A DNA stretch of 64,000 bases from Streptomyces sp. CB02959 (GTDB lineage Bacteria; Actinomycetota; Actinomycetes; Streptomycetales; Streptomycetaceae): assembly GCF_002803155.1 (NCBI RefSeq), contig NZ_NNBP01000040.1, forward strand, positions 1 to 64,000, written 5' to 3'. Positions 35,086-43,713 of this stretch are shown here, one piece after another. The number at the start of each line of letters is the position of its first letter. Position 1 is the first letter of the stretch. Under the pieces are notes generated by a model. The model ran no database searches. It was not told where the DNA came from and was given only the letters and a program-made list of their open reading frames with translations. Both the position numbers and the translations under genes were made by a program.

Positions 35086-37197
35086 GTGACGGACCAGGTG
35101 GTGGGCGGGGGGCACCGTGCGCCGGAGGCGGCGCGCGGGCCCGGTACGGCGGCCCGCGGACGGCGGGCGACACTGCCCCGCCAGGACGGCGCCGCCCTCC
35201 GCTCAGACCTCCCCGGGTTCGCCGGCCGCCGCCATGAACTCAAGGCGCTGCGCGCCGACATCCGACGGGCCGGCCTGGACACCCTCACCGGCCGCCGCGG
35301 CGCCCGCAGCCGGGTGCTGCTGATCGCCGGCCGCCCCGGCTCCGGCCGCACCACCCTGGCCGAGGCGCTGCTGCGGGAGATCGCGGACGAGTACCCCGAC
35401 GGGGTGCTGCGCGCCGTCCTGACCGGCCGCGACGGCGCCCCGACGGGCCTCGTCCGGACCGCCCGCGACCTGCTCACCGCGCTGGGCACCGACGCCCCGC
35501 CGGGCGCCGACGAGGACGAGCTCGCCGAGGCGGTGCGCGCGGCCCTGGCCGGGCGGCGGACGGTGCTCCTCCTGGACGACGCGCCGGGCGCCGAGGAGGT
35601 CGAACCGCTGATCCCGGACGCCCCGGACTGCCTGGTCGTGGTGGTCTCGCAGGGCCCGCTGACCGGCATCTCCGACGTCCGGCCGTGCGCCCTGGGCGGG
35701 CTGGACACCGCGGCCGCCGTCGAGGTGCTGTGCCACTACGCGGGACCGACCCGGGTCACCGTCGATCCGCGGACCGCGGAGGCCGTCGCGCAGGAGTGCG
35801 GCGGCCAGCCCGCGGCCCTGATACTGGCGGGCGCCTGGCTGGCCGCCCGCCCCAAGCTCTCCGTCGCCGACCTGCGTCAGGCGCTGCTGGCCGTCCCGCT
35901 GCCGCCGGACCTGCCGACCGGCGCCCACCCCCTCAACCGCGCCTTCCGCCTCACCTACGACGCGCTGCCGCAGACCGCCGCCCGGATACTGCGGCTGGCC
36001 ACCCTCGCCCCGGACGGCCTGGTGGACCCGCACACGGCCGCCGCGCTGGGCGGCTGCACGGTCCCGGCCGCCGCCGCGGTCCTGCACGACTTCGTCGCGC
36101 TCGGCCTGCTGCGGCCGCTGCCCGAGGAGGAGGGGCCGGGCGCGCCGCCCGCCGACGTGGCGATCGGCCCCCGGTACCGGCTGCCCGGCTGCTTGGTCCC
36201 GCTCTCCCGGGAGCTGCTCCGGGAGCAGGAGCGGCCGGCCGACGTCCAGTTGGCCCGGGCCCGGATGCTGGAGCGGACCGTGCGGCTGGTCCAGTCCTGC
36301 CGGGCAGCCGCCGAGCCGGAGGGTTCTCCCGCCCGCCGCAAGGCCGGTGAGCTGCCGCGCCCGCTGCGCTTCGCCACCCGGGCCGCCGCCGCGCACTGGC
36401 TGCACACCCGTCGCGGCGCCCTGCTGGACGCCGCCGTGATCGCCGTCGAGGACGGCCAACTCGACACCCTGGACCGGCGGTTGATCGCCGCGCTGACCCG
36501 GGCGCTGCTCGCGCACCACGGCCCCGAGGCGGCCGCGCCCGACCTCTACGCCCTGCACGAGTTGGTCCTACGGGTCGCCGCGCGGCGACCGTTGCCGCGC
36601 GAGCAGGCCGCCGCCCTGCTCAACCTCGGCGACCTGGACGCCGGCGCCGACCGGTTGGAGCAGGCGCTCACCCGTTACCGCGGTGCGCTGGAGGCGGCCC
36701 GGTCGGTGAAGGACCCGGTGGCCACCGGGCGGGCGCTGGAGTCGCTGGGCGACACCTACAGCGAGCTGGGCGACTGGGTCCGGGCCGCCGACTGGTACGG
36801 GCGGGCGCTGGAGTTGCGGCTGGCCCGGGGCGAGCGGGCCGACGCGGCCCGGCTGCACGCCCGGATCGGCGTCGCACACGGCCGCGCGGGCCGCTACGAG
36901 CAGGCCCTCAAGGACTGCCGCGCGGCCGCCCGCACCTCCCGCAGGCTCGGTGATTCCGCAGGTCAGGCGCGTGCGGCGGAGGCGGCGGCAGAGGTCCACG
37001 AGCACGCCGGGCAGCTCGACGAGGCGCTGCGGAGCCACCTGGAGGCCCTTGAATTCGCCCGTGCGGCGGCCGACGGGGCGCTGGAGGCGCGCCTCCAGCT
37101 GCGGATTGCGGAGATCCTCGAACGGCTCGGCGACCCAGCCGCGGCACGGCTCCACCGCGCGGCGGGGGAACGATGGCGTCAGGAGCATGCCGAGTGA
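35086..37197 (+). CDS. STAND-type NTPase with C-terminal TPR repeats
   Basis: The 703-aa product has a disordered basic N-terminus and then an NB-ARC-like NTPase. Its P-loop region reads LLIAGRPGSGRTTLAEALL (about 78-96), where the usual Lys of GKT is Arg. The Walker B-like strand is RTVLLLDDAPGAEEV (about 160). A winged-helix-like region follows (AFRLTYDALPQTAARILRLA). TPR repeats occupy about 500-690, for example ALESLGDTYSELGDWVRAADW and ARIGVAHGRAGRYEQALKD. STAND proteins act as switches that assemble on a signal; a signalling role is inference. GTG start with GGGAG eight bases upstream. It precedes ald. Confidence 0.82.
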   Translation: MTDQVVGGGHRAPEAARGPGTAARGRRATLPRQDGAALRSDLPGFAGRRHELKALRADIRRAGLDTLTGRRGARSRVLLIAGRPGSGRTTLAEALLREIADEYPDGVLRAVLTGRDGAPTGLVRTARDLLTALGTDAPPGADEDELAEAVRAALAGRRTVLLLDDAPGAEEVEPLIPDAPDCLVVVVSQGPLTGISDVRPCALGGLDTAAAVEVLCHYAGPTRVTVDPRTAEAVAQECGGQPAALILAGAWLAARPKLSVADLRQALLAVPLPPDLPTGAHPLNRAFRLTYDALPQTAARILRLATLAPDGLVDPHTAAALGGCTVPAAAAVLHDFVALGLLRPLPEEEGPGAPPADVAIGPRYRLPGCLVPLSRELLREQERPADVQLARARMLERTVRLVQSCRAAAEPEGSPARRKAGELPRPLRFATRAAAAHWLHTRRGALLDAAVIAVEDGQLDTLDRRLIAALTRALLAHHGPEAAAPDLYALHELVLRVAARRPLPREQAAALLNLGDLDAGADRLEQALTRYRGALEAARSVKDPVATGRALESLGDTYSELGDWVRAADWYGRALELRLARGERADAARLHARIGVAHGRAGRYEQALKDCRAAARTSRRLGDSAGQARAAEAAAEVHEHAGQLDEALRSHLEALEFARAAADGALEARLQLRIAEILERLGDPAAARLHRAAGERWRQEHAE

Positions 37198-37229
37198 CCT
37201 ACGAAATCGGTGGTGGGCTTCCGAAAAAT

Positions 37230-37273
37230 TAGCCCTTTGCAAGGCTAGACAACGAGAGGTCCTTCAATAGACT
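37230..37273 (+). promoter_or_regulatory. Candidate ald promoter with overlapping dyad
   Basis: TAGACA (37246-37251) and TAGACT (37268-37273) are spaced by 16 bp and resemble a vegetative promoter. An 18-bp imperfect dyad, TAGCCCTTTGCAAGGCTA (37230-37247), overlaps the -35. In mycobacteria ald is controlled by the Lrp-type regulator AldR; the dyad is a possible site for such a protein. The local sequence is unusually A/T-rich. Confidence 0.45.
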
Positions 37274-37355
37274 GGTCGAGCCGCGTCCGGCGCGGTCAGT
37301 TCCGTCATGCATCGCATGAGGGATAATTCCTTCTGCAAGCTCTCATTCAAGGACC

Positions 37356-38480
37356 GTGATCGACGTGAAGGTCGGCATCCCCCGCGAGGTCAAGAACAAC
37401 GAGTTCCGGGTGGCTATCACGCCCGCCGGAGTCCACGAGCTGGTCCGCAACGGCCACCAGGTCTTCATCGAGAAGGACGCCGGCCTCGGCTCGTCCATCC
37501 CGAACGAGGAGTACGTCTCCGCCGGTGCCACGATCCTCGGCACCGCCGACGAGGTGTGGGCCACCGCCGACCTGCTGCTGAAGGTCAAGGAGCCGATCGC
37601 GGAGGAGTACCACCGCCTCCGCAAGGACCAGACCCTCTTCACCTACCTGCACCTGGCCGCGTCCAAGGAGTGCACGGACGCCCTGCTGGAGTCCGGCACC
37701 ACCGCGATCGCCTACGAGACCGTCGAGACCGCCAACCGCGCGCTGCCGCTGCTGGCCCCGATGTCCGAGGTCGCGGGCCGGATCGCCCCGCAGGTCGGTG
37801 CCTACCACCTGATGCGCCAGGCCGGCGGCCGCGGCGTGCTGCCCGGTGGCGTCCCCGGTGTCCAGGCCGGCAAGGCCGTCGTCATCGGCGGTGGCGTCTC
37901 TGGCTGGAACGCCGTGCAGATCGCCGTGGGCCTCGGCTTCCACGTCACCCTGCTCGACCGGGACATCAACAAGCTCCGCGAGGCCGACAAGATCTTCGGC
38001 ACCAAGGTGCAGACGATCGTCTCCAACGCCTACGAGCTGGAGAAGGCCGTCGTCGAGGCCGACCTGGTCGTCGGTGCGGTCCTGATCCCGGGCGCCAAGG
38101 CCCCGAAGCTGGTCACCAACGAGCTCGTCGCCAAGATGAAGCCCGGAAGTGTTCTTGTCGACATCGCCATCGACCAGGGCGGCTGCTTCGAGGACTCCAA
38201 GCCGACCACGCACGCCGAGCCGACCTTCCAGGTCCACAACTCGGTCTTCTACTGCGTCGCCAACATGCCCGGCGCGGTGCCGAACACCTCCACCTACGCC
38301 CTCACCAACGCCACGATGCCCTACATCGTGGAGCTGGCGAACCGCGGCTGGGCCGAGGCGCTGCGCCGTGACCCCGCGCTGGCCAAGGGGCTGAACACCC
38401 ACGACGGCAAGGTCGTCTACCCCGAGGTCGCCCAGGCTCACGGCCTGGAGTACGTGGAGCTGCGCACCCTCCTCGGCTAA
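37356..38480 (+). CDS. ald: Alanine dehydrogenase
   Basis: The 374-aa product is an NAD-dependent alanine dehydrogenase that interconverts alanine with pyruvate and ammonia. It has the family start KVGIPREVKNNEFRVAITP, the KVKEPIAEEYHRLRKDQ loop with the catalytic Lys, YLHLAASKECTDALL, and the NAD site AVVIGGGVSGWNAVQIAVGLG (about 170). The late DQGGCFEDSKPTTHAEPTF holds the catalytic Asp. GTG at 37356 is listed; GTG at 37365 (start KVGIPRE) has a better-spaced AAGGAC and may be the true start. It is followed by a terminator hairpin. Confidence 0.95.
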   Translation: MIDVKVGIPREVKNNEFRVAITPAGVHELVRNGHQVFIEKDAGLGSSIPNEEYVSAGATILGTADEVWATADLLLKVKEPIAEEYHRLRKDQTLFTYLHLAASKECTDALLESGTTAIAYETVETANRALPLLAPMSEVAGRIAPQVGAYHLMRQAGGRGVLPGGVPGVQAGKAVVIGGGVSGWNAVQIAVGLGFHVTLLDRDINKLREADKIFGTKVQTIVSNAYELEKAVVEADLVVGAVLIPGAKAPKLVTNELVAKMKPGSVLVDIAIDQGGCFEDSKPTTHAEPTFQVHNSVFYCVANMPGAVPNTSTYALTNATMPYIVELANRGWAEALRRDPALAKGLNTHDGKVVYPEVAQAHGLEYVELRTLLG

Positions 38481-38512
38481 AGGCGTCAACCGCACGCGTC
38501 AAACGCCGCACA

Positions 38513-38546
38513 ACCGGCCGGGCCTTGTCGACAGGGCCCGGCCGGT
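38513..38546 (+). terminator. Terminator after ald
   Basis: A 15-bp stem with one G-U pair (38513-38527 with 38532-38546) closes a TCGA tetraloop about 30 bases after the ald stop. Confidence 0.75.
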
Positions 38547-38718
38547 CGCATGTGCGACACGCCCCGAGGGCGGCTCCGGGCGGTCGGCTCTCAACTCGCC
38601 GCGAACGTAACCCTTTAACCGATTCGCGTACCCCCGAAACATCCGTCTTGCGCGCTGTGCACTCTTGACATCGGGGGGTTCCGTTACCGACACATCGGGC
38701 CGGGTCCGGCGGATTGTG

Positions 38719-38748
38719 TTGCTGCGGACGCCCGACACGCCATAGAGT
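38719..38748 (+). promoter_or_regulatory. Candidate promoter of the parA-like operon
   Basis: TTGCTG (38719-38724) and TAGAGT (38743-38748) are separated by 18 bp, matching the vegetative sigma factor pattern. A TTGACA at 38665-38670 could be the -35 of a second promoter. The 343-bp region from 38481 otherwise holds only the ald terminator and a perfect AAGGAGGT Shine-Dalgarno (38805-38812). Confidence 0.5.
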
Positions 38749-38823
38749 CGCCAACCGTCGGCATGGTGCCACGCTGACCTATCGATAAGTTTCCTGGTCA
38801 CATCCAAGGAGGTAAGACGACTT

Positions 38824-39987
38824 GTGAATGAGTCGACATTTACTCCCGGAAGTGGTCGGCCAGGAGCGGTTGCACGGGGCCAGGGTCCCTCGGGGCGCGA
38901 GGCTGTCGGCTCCGTAGCGGTCCACACCTTCGCAGCCCATCAGAGCACTTCCACGACAGCCCACCAGAGCATGGACGGCCAACACGTGAACGCCATGGCC
39001 GGCGACCGGGGCAGTGGACAACCCGCCCGTCTCGCTGACTACGACGACCTGCCCGAGGGGCACTTCTACGACCCGGATGCCGAGTACGAGCCGGACCCCG
39101 AATACGCGGCCACGCTCGCACCGGACGCCGCGCGCCAGCGCCGCGAACGGGTCGGCCCGACCGGGCGCCCCCTTCCCTATTTCCCCATCCCGGGGCCGCT
39201 GTCGGACCACGGTCCGGCGAAGATCATCGCGATGTGCAACCAGAAGGGCGGGGTCGGCAAGACCACCTCGACCATCAACCTGGGCGCCGCACTCGCCGAA
39301 TACGGCCGCCGGGTGCTGCTCGTCGACTTCGACCCGCAGGGCGCCCTGTCGGTCGGACTCGGCGTCAACCCGATGGAACTGGATCTGACGGTCTACAACC
39401 TGCTCATGGAGCGGGGCATGTCGGCCGACGAGGTCCTGCTCAAGACCGCGGTCCCCAACATGGACCTGCTGCCCAGCAATATCGATTTGTCAGCGGCAGA
39501 GGTGCAGTTGGTCAGCGAGGTCGCCCGTGAGTCGACGCTCCAGCGGGCACTGAAGCCGCTGCTGCCCGACTACGACTACATCGTCATCGACTGCCAGCCC
39601 TCGCTCGGCCTGCTGACCGTCAACGCCCTGACGGCCGCTCACAAGGTCATCGTGCCGCTGGAGTGCGAGTTCTTCGCGCTGCGCGGTGTCGCGCTGCTCA
39701 CCGAGACGATCGAGAAGGTCCAGGAGCGGCTCAACCCCGATCTCCAGCTGGACGGCATCCTGGCGACGATGTACGACTCCCGGACCGTGCACAGTCGCGA
39801 GGTCCTGGCACGCGTCGTCGAGGCGTTCGACGACCACGTCTACCACACCGTCATCGGCCGTACGGTCCGCTTCCCGGAGACCACCGTCGCCGGTGAGCCG
39901 ATCACCACCTACGCCTCCAACTCCGTGGGGGCCGCGGCCTATCGCCAGCTCGCCAGGGAGGTGCTCGCCCGGTGTCACGCCGAGTGA
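38824..39987 (+). CDS. ParA/Soj-like chromosome-partitioning ATPase
   Basis: The 387-aa product has a long N-terminal extension of about 130 residues, rich in Gly, Ser, His and acidic stretches (DDLPEGHFYDPDAEYEPD). The ParA domain follows: deviant Walker A CNQKGGVGKTTSTINL (about 139), Walker A' VLLVDFDPQGALSVGLG, Walker B YDYIVIDCQPSLGLLTVNAL and the late PETTVAGEPITTYAS. It starts with GTG after a perfect AAGGAGGT. It is not in a canonical parAB operon with ParB; the next gene, overlapping by 16 bp, encodes a candidate ribbon-helix-helix protein, and scpAB follows. It is therefore a ParA paralogue rather than the main segregation ATPase. Confidence 0.9.
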   Translation: MNESTFTPGSGRPGAVARGQGPSGREAVGSVAVHTFAAHQSTSTTAHQSMDGQHVNAMAGDRGSGQPARLADYDDLPEGHFYDPDAEYEPDPEYAATLAPDAARQRRERVGPTGRPLPYFPIPGPLSDHGPAKIIAMCNQKGGVGKTTSTINLGAALAEYGRRVLLVDFDPQGALSVGLGVNPMELDLTVYNLLMERGMSADEVLLKTAVPNMDLLPSNIDLSAAEVQLVSEVARESTLQRALKPLLPDYDYIVIDCQPSLGLLTVNALTAAHKVIVPLECEFFALRGVALLTETIEKVQERLNPDLQLDGILATMYDSRTVHSREVLARVVEAFDDHVYHTVIGRTVRFPETTVAGEPITTYASNSVGAAAYRQLAREVLARCHAE

Positions 39988-40613
39988 GTCTGCCCGGAGC
40001 CGACGAGCTGTTCCGCACGACCGGGGGAGTGGGCCTGCAGCCGTCCACTCCCCGCCGTCCGAACGGCAGCGCGGCCACCGGGGGCGAGGACGCCCGGGTG
40101 CCCGCGCCGGCCGGCGAGGCGGACCCCGCGCCGGACACGGCCGGGGAGGCCCCCGCGGCGCGTCGGCGGCGGGCCGGGGGCGGTGCGGACGGCGAGGCTC
40201 CGGCGGCCGGTGACGGCGCCTCCGGTGCGGCGCGTACGGCACCGGTCGAACACGGCGGCCGCGAGTCGGATCCGGAGGGCGCCGCGGGGCAGCGGACGTC
40301 GGCCGGCCGGACGGTCCGCGCCGAGCGGGAGGCCGCGGCGCCCGCGGCGCCGGCCGGTGCCTCGGGCCGCCGCCGGTCGCGCGGCGCCAACCGCCGCCCC
40401 AGCGGCCGGGAACGGCACGACGAGAAGATCACCGTCTATGTCTCCGCCGAGGAGCTCATGGACCTCGAACACGCCCGGCTGGTCCTGCGCGGCGAGCACG
40501 GCCTCGCGGTCGACCGCGGCCGGATCGTCCGCGAGGCGGTGGCCGTGGTCCTCGCCGACCTGGAGTCGCGCGGGGACGCCAGCATCCTGGTGCGGAGGCT
40601 CCGGGGCCGCTAG
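39972..40613 (+). CDS. Candidate ribbon-helix-helix partner of ParA-like ATPase
   Basis: The 213-aa product has a disordered Ala/Pro/Gly/Arg-rich region (about 20-145). Then comes a short folded C-terminal domain, HDEKITVYVSAEELMDLEHA, followed by helices ending VREAVAVVLADLESRGDASI. The beta strand plus two helices fits a ribbon-helix-helix DNA-binding fold, though this is read by eye. GTG at 39972 was chosen because GGAGGTG ends eight bases upstream; GTG at 39984 in the parA stop is the alternative. An RHH protein beside a ParA ATPase is a known partition arrangement on plasmids. Confidence 0.72.
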   Translation: MSRRVSLPGADELFRTTGGVGLQPSTPRRPNGSAATGGEDARVPAPAGEADPAPDTAGEAPAARRRRAGGGADGEAPAAGDGASGAARTAPVEHGGRESDPEGAAGQRTSAGRTVRAEREAAAPAAPAGASGRRRSRGANRRPSGRERHDEKITVYVSAEELMDLEHARLVLRGEHGLAVDRGRIVREAVAVVLADLESRGDASILVRRLRGR

Positions 40614-40737
40614 GTCGGGTCCGACACGCCCTGGGCGCCGGTGCCCGCCGCGCGGCGGGATAGCCTGCCACCTCGGCGGGGTGTCCCGCCGTGACCAGCC
40701 CCCGCCCCGGCGCGGGACCGCAGCACCCTGGACCGCC

Positions 40738-41823
40738 ATGCCGACCACCGACGCCGCCGCCGACACTTCCGCGGCTCCGCACCGCACCCGCCGCGCCCTC
40801 GGGCGCGGGCCGGGCGCCGTCCCGGCGGCGGAACCCGACGCGGCCGTCGAGACGGCCCCGGAGGGCGTCCAGGACGCCGTGGCGGCCCCGGCGGCGCAGC
40901 CGGTGCAGGGCGAGGGTACGGCCCCGCAGGAGGCCGCGGGGACGGCCGCGGAGGCGCCCCCGGCGGGCGGGGACGGCCGGTTCACGCTCCGGCTGGACAA
41001 CTTCGAGGGGCCCTTCGACCTCCTGCTCCAGCTGATCTCCCGGCACAAGCTGGACGTCACCGAGGTCGCGCTCTCCAAGGTGACCGACGAGTTCATGGCC
41101 CACATCCGGGCCATGGGGCCGGACTGGGACCTCGACCAGACCACCGAATTCCTGGTCGTCGCGGCCACCCTGCTGGACCTCAAGGCGGCCCGGCTGCTGC
41201 CCGTCGCCGAAGTGGAGGACGAGGCCGACCTCGCCCTCCTGGAAGCCCGGGACCTGCTCTTCGCGCGCCTGCTGCAGTACCGCGCGTACAAGCGCATCGC
41301 GGAGATCTTCAGCGGCCGGCTGGCCGAGGAGGCCCGGTGCTTCCCCCGCACCGTCGGGCTGGAGCCGCACCACGCGGAGCTGCTGCCCGAGGTCGTGATC
41401 GGCATCGGGGCGGAGGGGTTCGCCAGGCTCGCGGTGAAGGCGATGCAGCCCCGGGCTGAACCGCAGGTCTACGTCGACCACATCCACGCGCCGCTGGTCA
41501 GCGTCCGGGAGCAGGCCGAGGTGGTGATGGCGCAGCTGCGCGCGGCGGGCGCGGCCGGCTTCCAGGAGCTGATCGCCGACGCCCCGGACACCCTCACCGT
41601 CGTCGCGCGCTTCCTGGCGCTGCTGGAGCTCTACCGGGAGCGGGCGGTCGCCCTGGACCAGGAGGACGCGCTGGGCGCCCTGACGGTCCGTTGGACGGGC
41701 GCGGCGGGGGCCGCCCCCCGGGTCACCGACGAGTTCGACCGGGAACCGGCCGCGCCGGCCGACGAGGACACGGCCGGCGCGGCGGACCGCGCGGAGACGG
41801 AAGAGCAGGAGGAGCCGGCGTGA
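40738..41823 (+). CDS. scpA: Segregation and condensation protein A
   Basis: The 361-aa product has a disordered N-terminal stretch of about 80 residues. The ScpA kleisin domain follows: FTLRLDNFEGPFDLLLQLIS (about 83-102), TEVALSKVTDEFMAH and TTEFLVVAATLLDLKAARLLP. The C-terminal winged-helix part includes RFLALLELYRERAVALDQ. ScpA bridges the SMC heads and binds ScpB dimers to compact the chromosome. The ATG has only a weak Shine-Dalgarno; a TAGCCT about 70 bp upstream could be a -10. The stop overlaps the scpB GTG by four bases. Confidence 0.93.
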   Translation: MPTTDAAADTSAAPHRTRRALGRGPGAVPAAEPDAAVETAPEGVQDAVAAPAAQPVQGEGTAPQEAAGTAAEAPPAGGDGRFTLRLDNFEGPFDLLLQLISRHKLDVTEVALSKVTDEFMAHIRAMGPDWDLDQTTEFLVVAATLLDLKAARLLPVAEVEDEADLALLEARDLLFARLLQYRAYKRIAEIFSGRLAEEARCFPRTVGLEPHHAELLPEVVIGIGAEGFARLAVKAMQPRAEPQVYVDHIHAPLVSVREQAEVVMAQLRAAGAAGFQELIADAPDTLTVVARFLALLELYRERAVALDQEDALGALTVRWTGAAGAAPRVTDEFDREPAAPADEDTAGAADRAETEEQEEPA

Positions 41824-42503
41824 GTGGCGCGGGATACGAGAGCACCGAGCAGGGGACCGGGGAGCGCGGTGGGCCCCAGGAGGCGCCGGCCGGCGCACTG
41901 GGCGTGGCCGCGCTGGAGCTGAAGCCCGCGCTGGAGGCCGTCCTCATGGTCGTCGACGAGCCGGCGACCGAGGAGCACCTGGCCCGGGTGCTCCAGCGGC
42001 CCCGCCGGGCGGTGGCGCTGGCGCTGCGCGAGCTGTCCGACGACTACACCCGGCAGGGCCGCGGTTTCGACCTGCGGCTGGTGGCCGGCGGTTGGCGGTT
42101 CTCCTCCCGGGCCGCGTACGCGGACGCGGTGGAGGGCTTCGTCCTGGACGGCCAGCAGGCCCGGCTCACGCAGGCCGCATTGGAGACTCTGGCCGTGGTC
42201 GCGTACCGTCAGCCGGTCAGCCGTTCCCGCGTCTCGGCCGTCCGCGGGGTCAACTGCGACGGCGTGATGCGCACGCTCCTCCAGCGCGGCCTGGTGGAGG
42301 AGGCGGGGACGGAACCTGAAACAGGTGCGATCCTGTACAGGACGACGAATTACTTTCTGGAGCGGATGGGCCTGCGCGGCCTGGACGAGCTCCCTGAGCT
42401 GGCCCCGTTCCTCCCGGAGGCGGACGCGGTCGAGGGCGACTCCCCGGAAGGTATCCCGTCGTTCGACGTAGACGACAGCGGCGACTCTCAGACGGATCAT
42501 TGA
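41820..42503 (+). CDS. scpB: Segregation and condensation protein B
   Basis: The 227-aa product has two winged-helix domains typical of ScpB: LKPALEAVLMVVDEPATEEH (about 34-53) in the first, and QAALETLAVVAYRQPVSRS with RGVNCDGVMRTLLQRGLVEE in the second, ending YRTTNYFLERMGLRGLDELP. ScpB dimers stabilise the SMC-ScpA ring. GTG start inside the scpA stop (GTGA), with AGGAG upstream. The last base of its stop is the first base of the next ATG (TGATG). The three genes are therefore translationally coupled. Confidence 0.93.
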   Translation: MSGAGYESTEQGTGERGGPQEAPAGALGVAALELKPALEAVLMVVDEPATEEHLARVLQRPRRAVALALRELSDDYTRQGRGFDLRLVAGGWRFSSRAAYADAVEGFVLDGQQARLTQAALETLAVVAYRQPVSRSRVSAVRGVNCDGVMRTLLQRGLVEEAGTEPETGAILYRTTNYFLERMGLRGLDELPELAPFLPEADAVEGDSPEGIPSFDVDDSGDSQTDH

Positions 42504-43615
42504 TGCGAAGCAGCGGCAGGAACAGCAGCGGCGGCGGTAAGGGCAACTACCGCGGCGCAGGCAACAAGCGGGACGAGAAGCAGCAGCGCGCGGGCCGCCC
42601 CCGTCCCGAGGAGCGCCGCTACGACGTGGGCGGATCCGACGGCGGCGACGAGCGCGGCGGTCGCGGCAAGAGCGGCGCCCGGGGCGCGGCGGCCCGCGGC
42701 GGTGCCAAGGGCGGTCCGCGTACGGGCGCGTCCCAGGGCGGCCGGCCGGGCGGCCAGGGCGGCCAGGGCGGTCAGCAGCGCGGCCGCGGCCAGGCCCCTG
42801 CGCGGCCCCGCGAGTACGACGCCAAGATCGAGGAGCGCAACCGCGCCCGCTACGACAAGCCGCAGGTCAAGACCCCCAAGACCTTCGGTGAGCAGGAGGG
42901 CGAGCGGCTGCAGAAGGTGCTGGCCAGGGCCGGTATGGGCTCCCGGCGCGCCTGCGAGGAGCTGATCGACCAGGCGCGGGTCGAGGTCAACGGCAAGGTC
43001 GTCATGGAGCAGGGCCTCCGGGTCGACCCGGCGAAGGACGAGATCAAGGTGGACGGCCTGACGGTCGCCACCCAGTCCTACCTCTTCTTCGCGCTGAACA
43101 AGCCCGCCGGTGTGGTCTCCACGATGGAGGACCCGGACGGCCGGCAGTGCCTGGGCGACTACGTCACCAACCGGGAGACGCGGCTGTTCCACGTCGGCCG
43201 GCTGGACACCGAGACCGAGGGCATCATCCTGCTCACCAACCACGGTGAGCTGGCCCACCGCCTCACGCACCCGCGCTACGGCGTCACCAAGACCTACCTG
43301 GCGGCCATCCAGGGCCCGCTCCCGCGCGACCTGGGCAAGCGGCTCAAGGACGGCATCCCGCTGGAGGACGGCTACGCCCGGGCCGACAACTTCCGGGTCG
43401 TGGAGAACACCGGCAAGAACTACCTCGTCGAGGTCACCCTGCACGAGGGCCGCAAGCACATCGTGCGCCGGATGCTCGCCGAGGCCGGCTTCCCGGTGGA
43501 CAAGCTGGTCCGTACGCACTTCGGCCCGATCGCGCTGGGCGACCAGAAGTCGGGTTGGCTGCGCCGGATGACCAACACCGAGGTCGGGATGCTGATGCGG
43601 GAGGTCGACCTCTAA
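42503..43615 (+). CDS. RsuA/RluB-family 23S rRNA pseudouridine synthase
   Basis: The 370-aa product has an unusual Gly/Arg/Ser/Gln-rich N-terminal tail of about 110 residues. An S4 domain (RLQKVLARAGMGSRRACEEL, about 135-154) and the pseudouridine synthase domain follow, with the catalytic Asp in HVGRLDTETEGIILLTNHG (about 235) and the conserved LHEGRKHIVRRMLAEAG. Family members modify 23S rRNA U2605 or 16S U516; RluB is the more likely class. The disordered tail resembles RNA-binding RGG tracts and has a parallel in the repeat protein at 357. The gene is coupled to scpB and is followed by a hairpin with a T-run. Confidence 0.9.
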   Translation: MRSSGRNSSGGGKGNYRGAGNKRDEKQQRAGRPRPEERRYDVGGSDGGDERGGRGKSGARGAAARGGAKGGPRTGASQGGRPGGQGGQGGQQRGRGQAPARPREYDAKIEERNRARYDKPQVKTPKTFGEQEGERLQKVLARAGMGSRRACEELIDQARVEVNGKVVMEQGLRVDPAKDEIKVDGLTVATQSYLFFALNKPAGVVSTMEDPDGRQCLGDYVTNRETRLFHVGRLDTETEGIILLTNHGELAHRLTHPRYGVTKTYLAAIQGPLPRDLGKRLKDGIPLEDGYARADNFRVVENTGKNYLVEVTLHEGRKHIVRRMLAEAGFPVDKLVRTHFGPIALGDQKSGWLRRMTNTEVGMLMREVDL

Positions 43616-43670
43616 GGATCGGCGCCCGTCGAGGTCCGTCGGGGCCGGCCGTCGCTTGCGGGGGCCGCCC

Positions 43671-43712
43671 ACCACCCCTTAATGTCATCGTGACGATTAA
43701 GGGGTGGTTTTT
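43671..43712 (+). terminator. Hairpin with T-run: terminator of scp-rluB operon that also holds the next gene's Shine-Dalgarno
   Basis: Two perfect 13-bp arms (43671-43683 and 43696-43708) enclose 12 nt that contain a small second dyad, GTCATCGTGAC (43684-43694). Five T residues follow (43708-43712), ending one base before the ATG of the ADP-ribosylglycohydrolase gene. The only Shine-Dalgarno for that gene, AAGGGGTGG, lies within the right arm. The element can therefore act as a terminator, an attenuator or a translational switch, and at the DNA level as an operator. Confidence 0.8.
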
Positions 43713-43713
43713 C

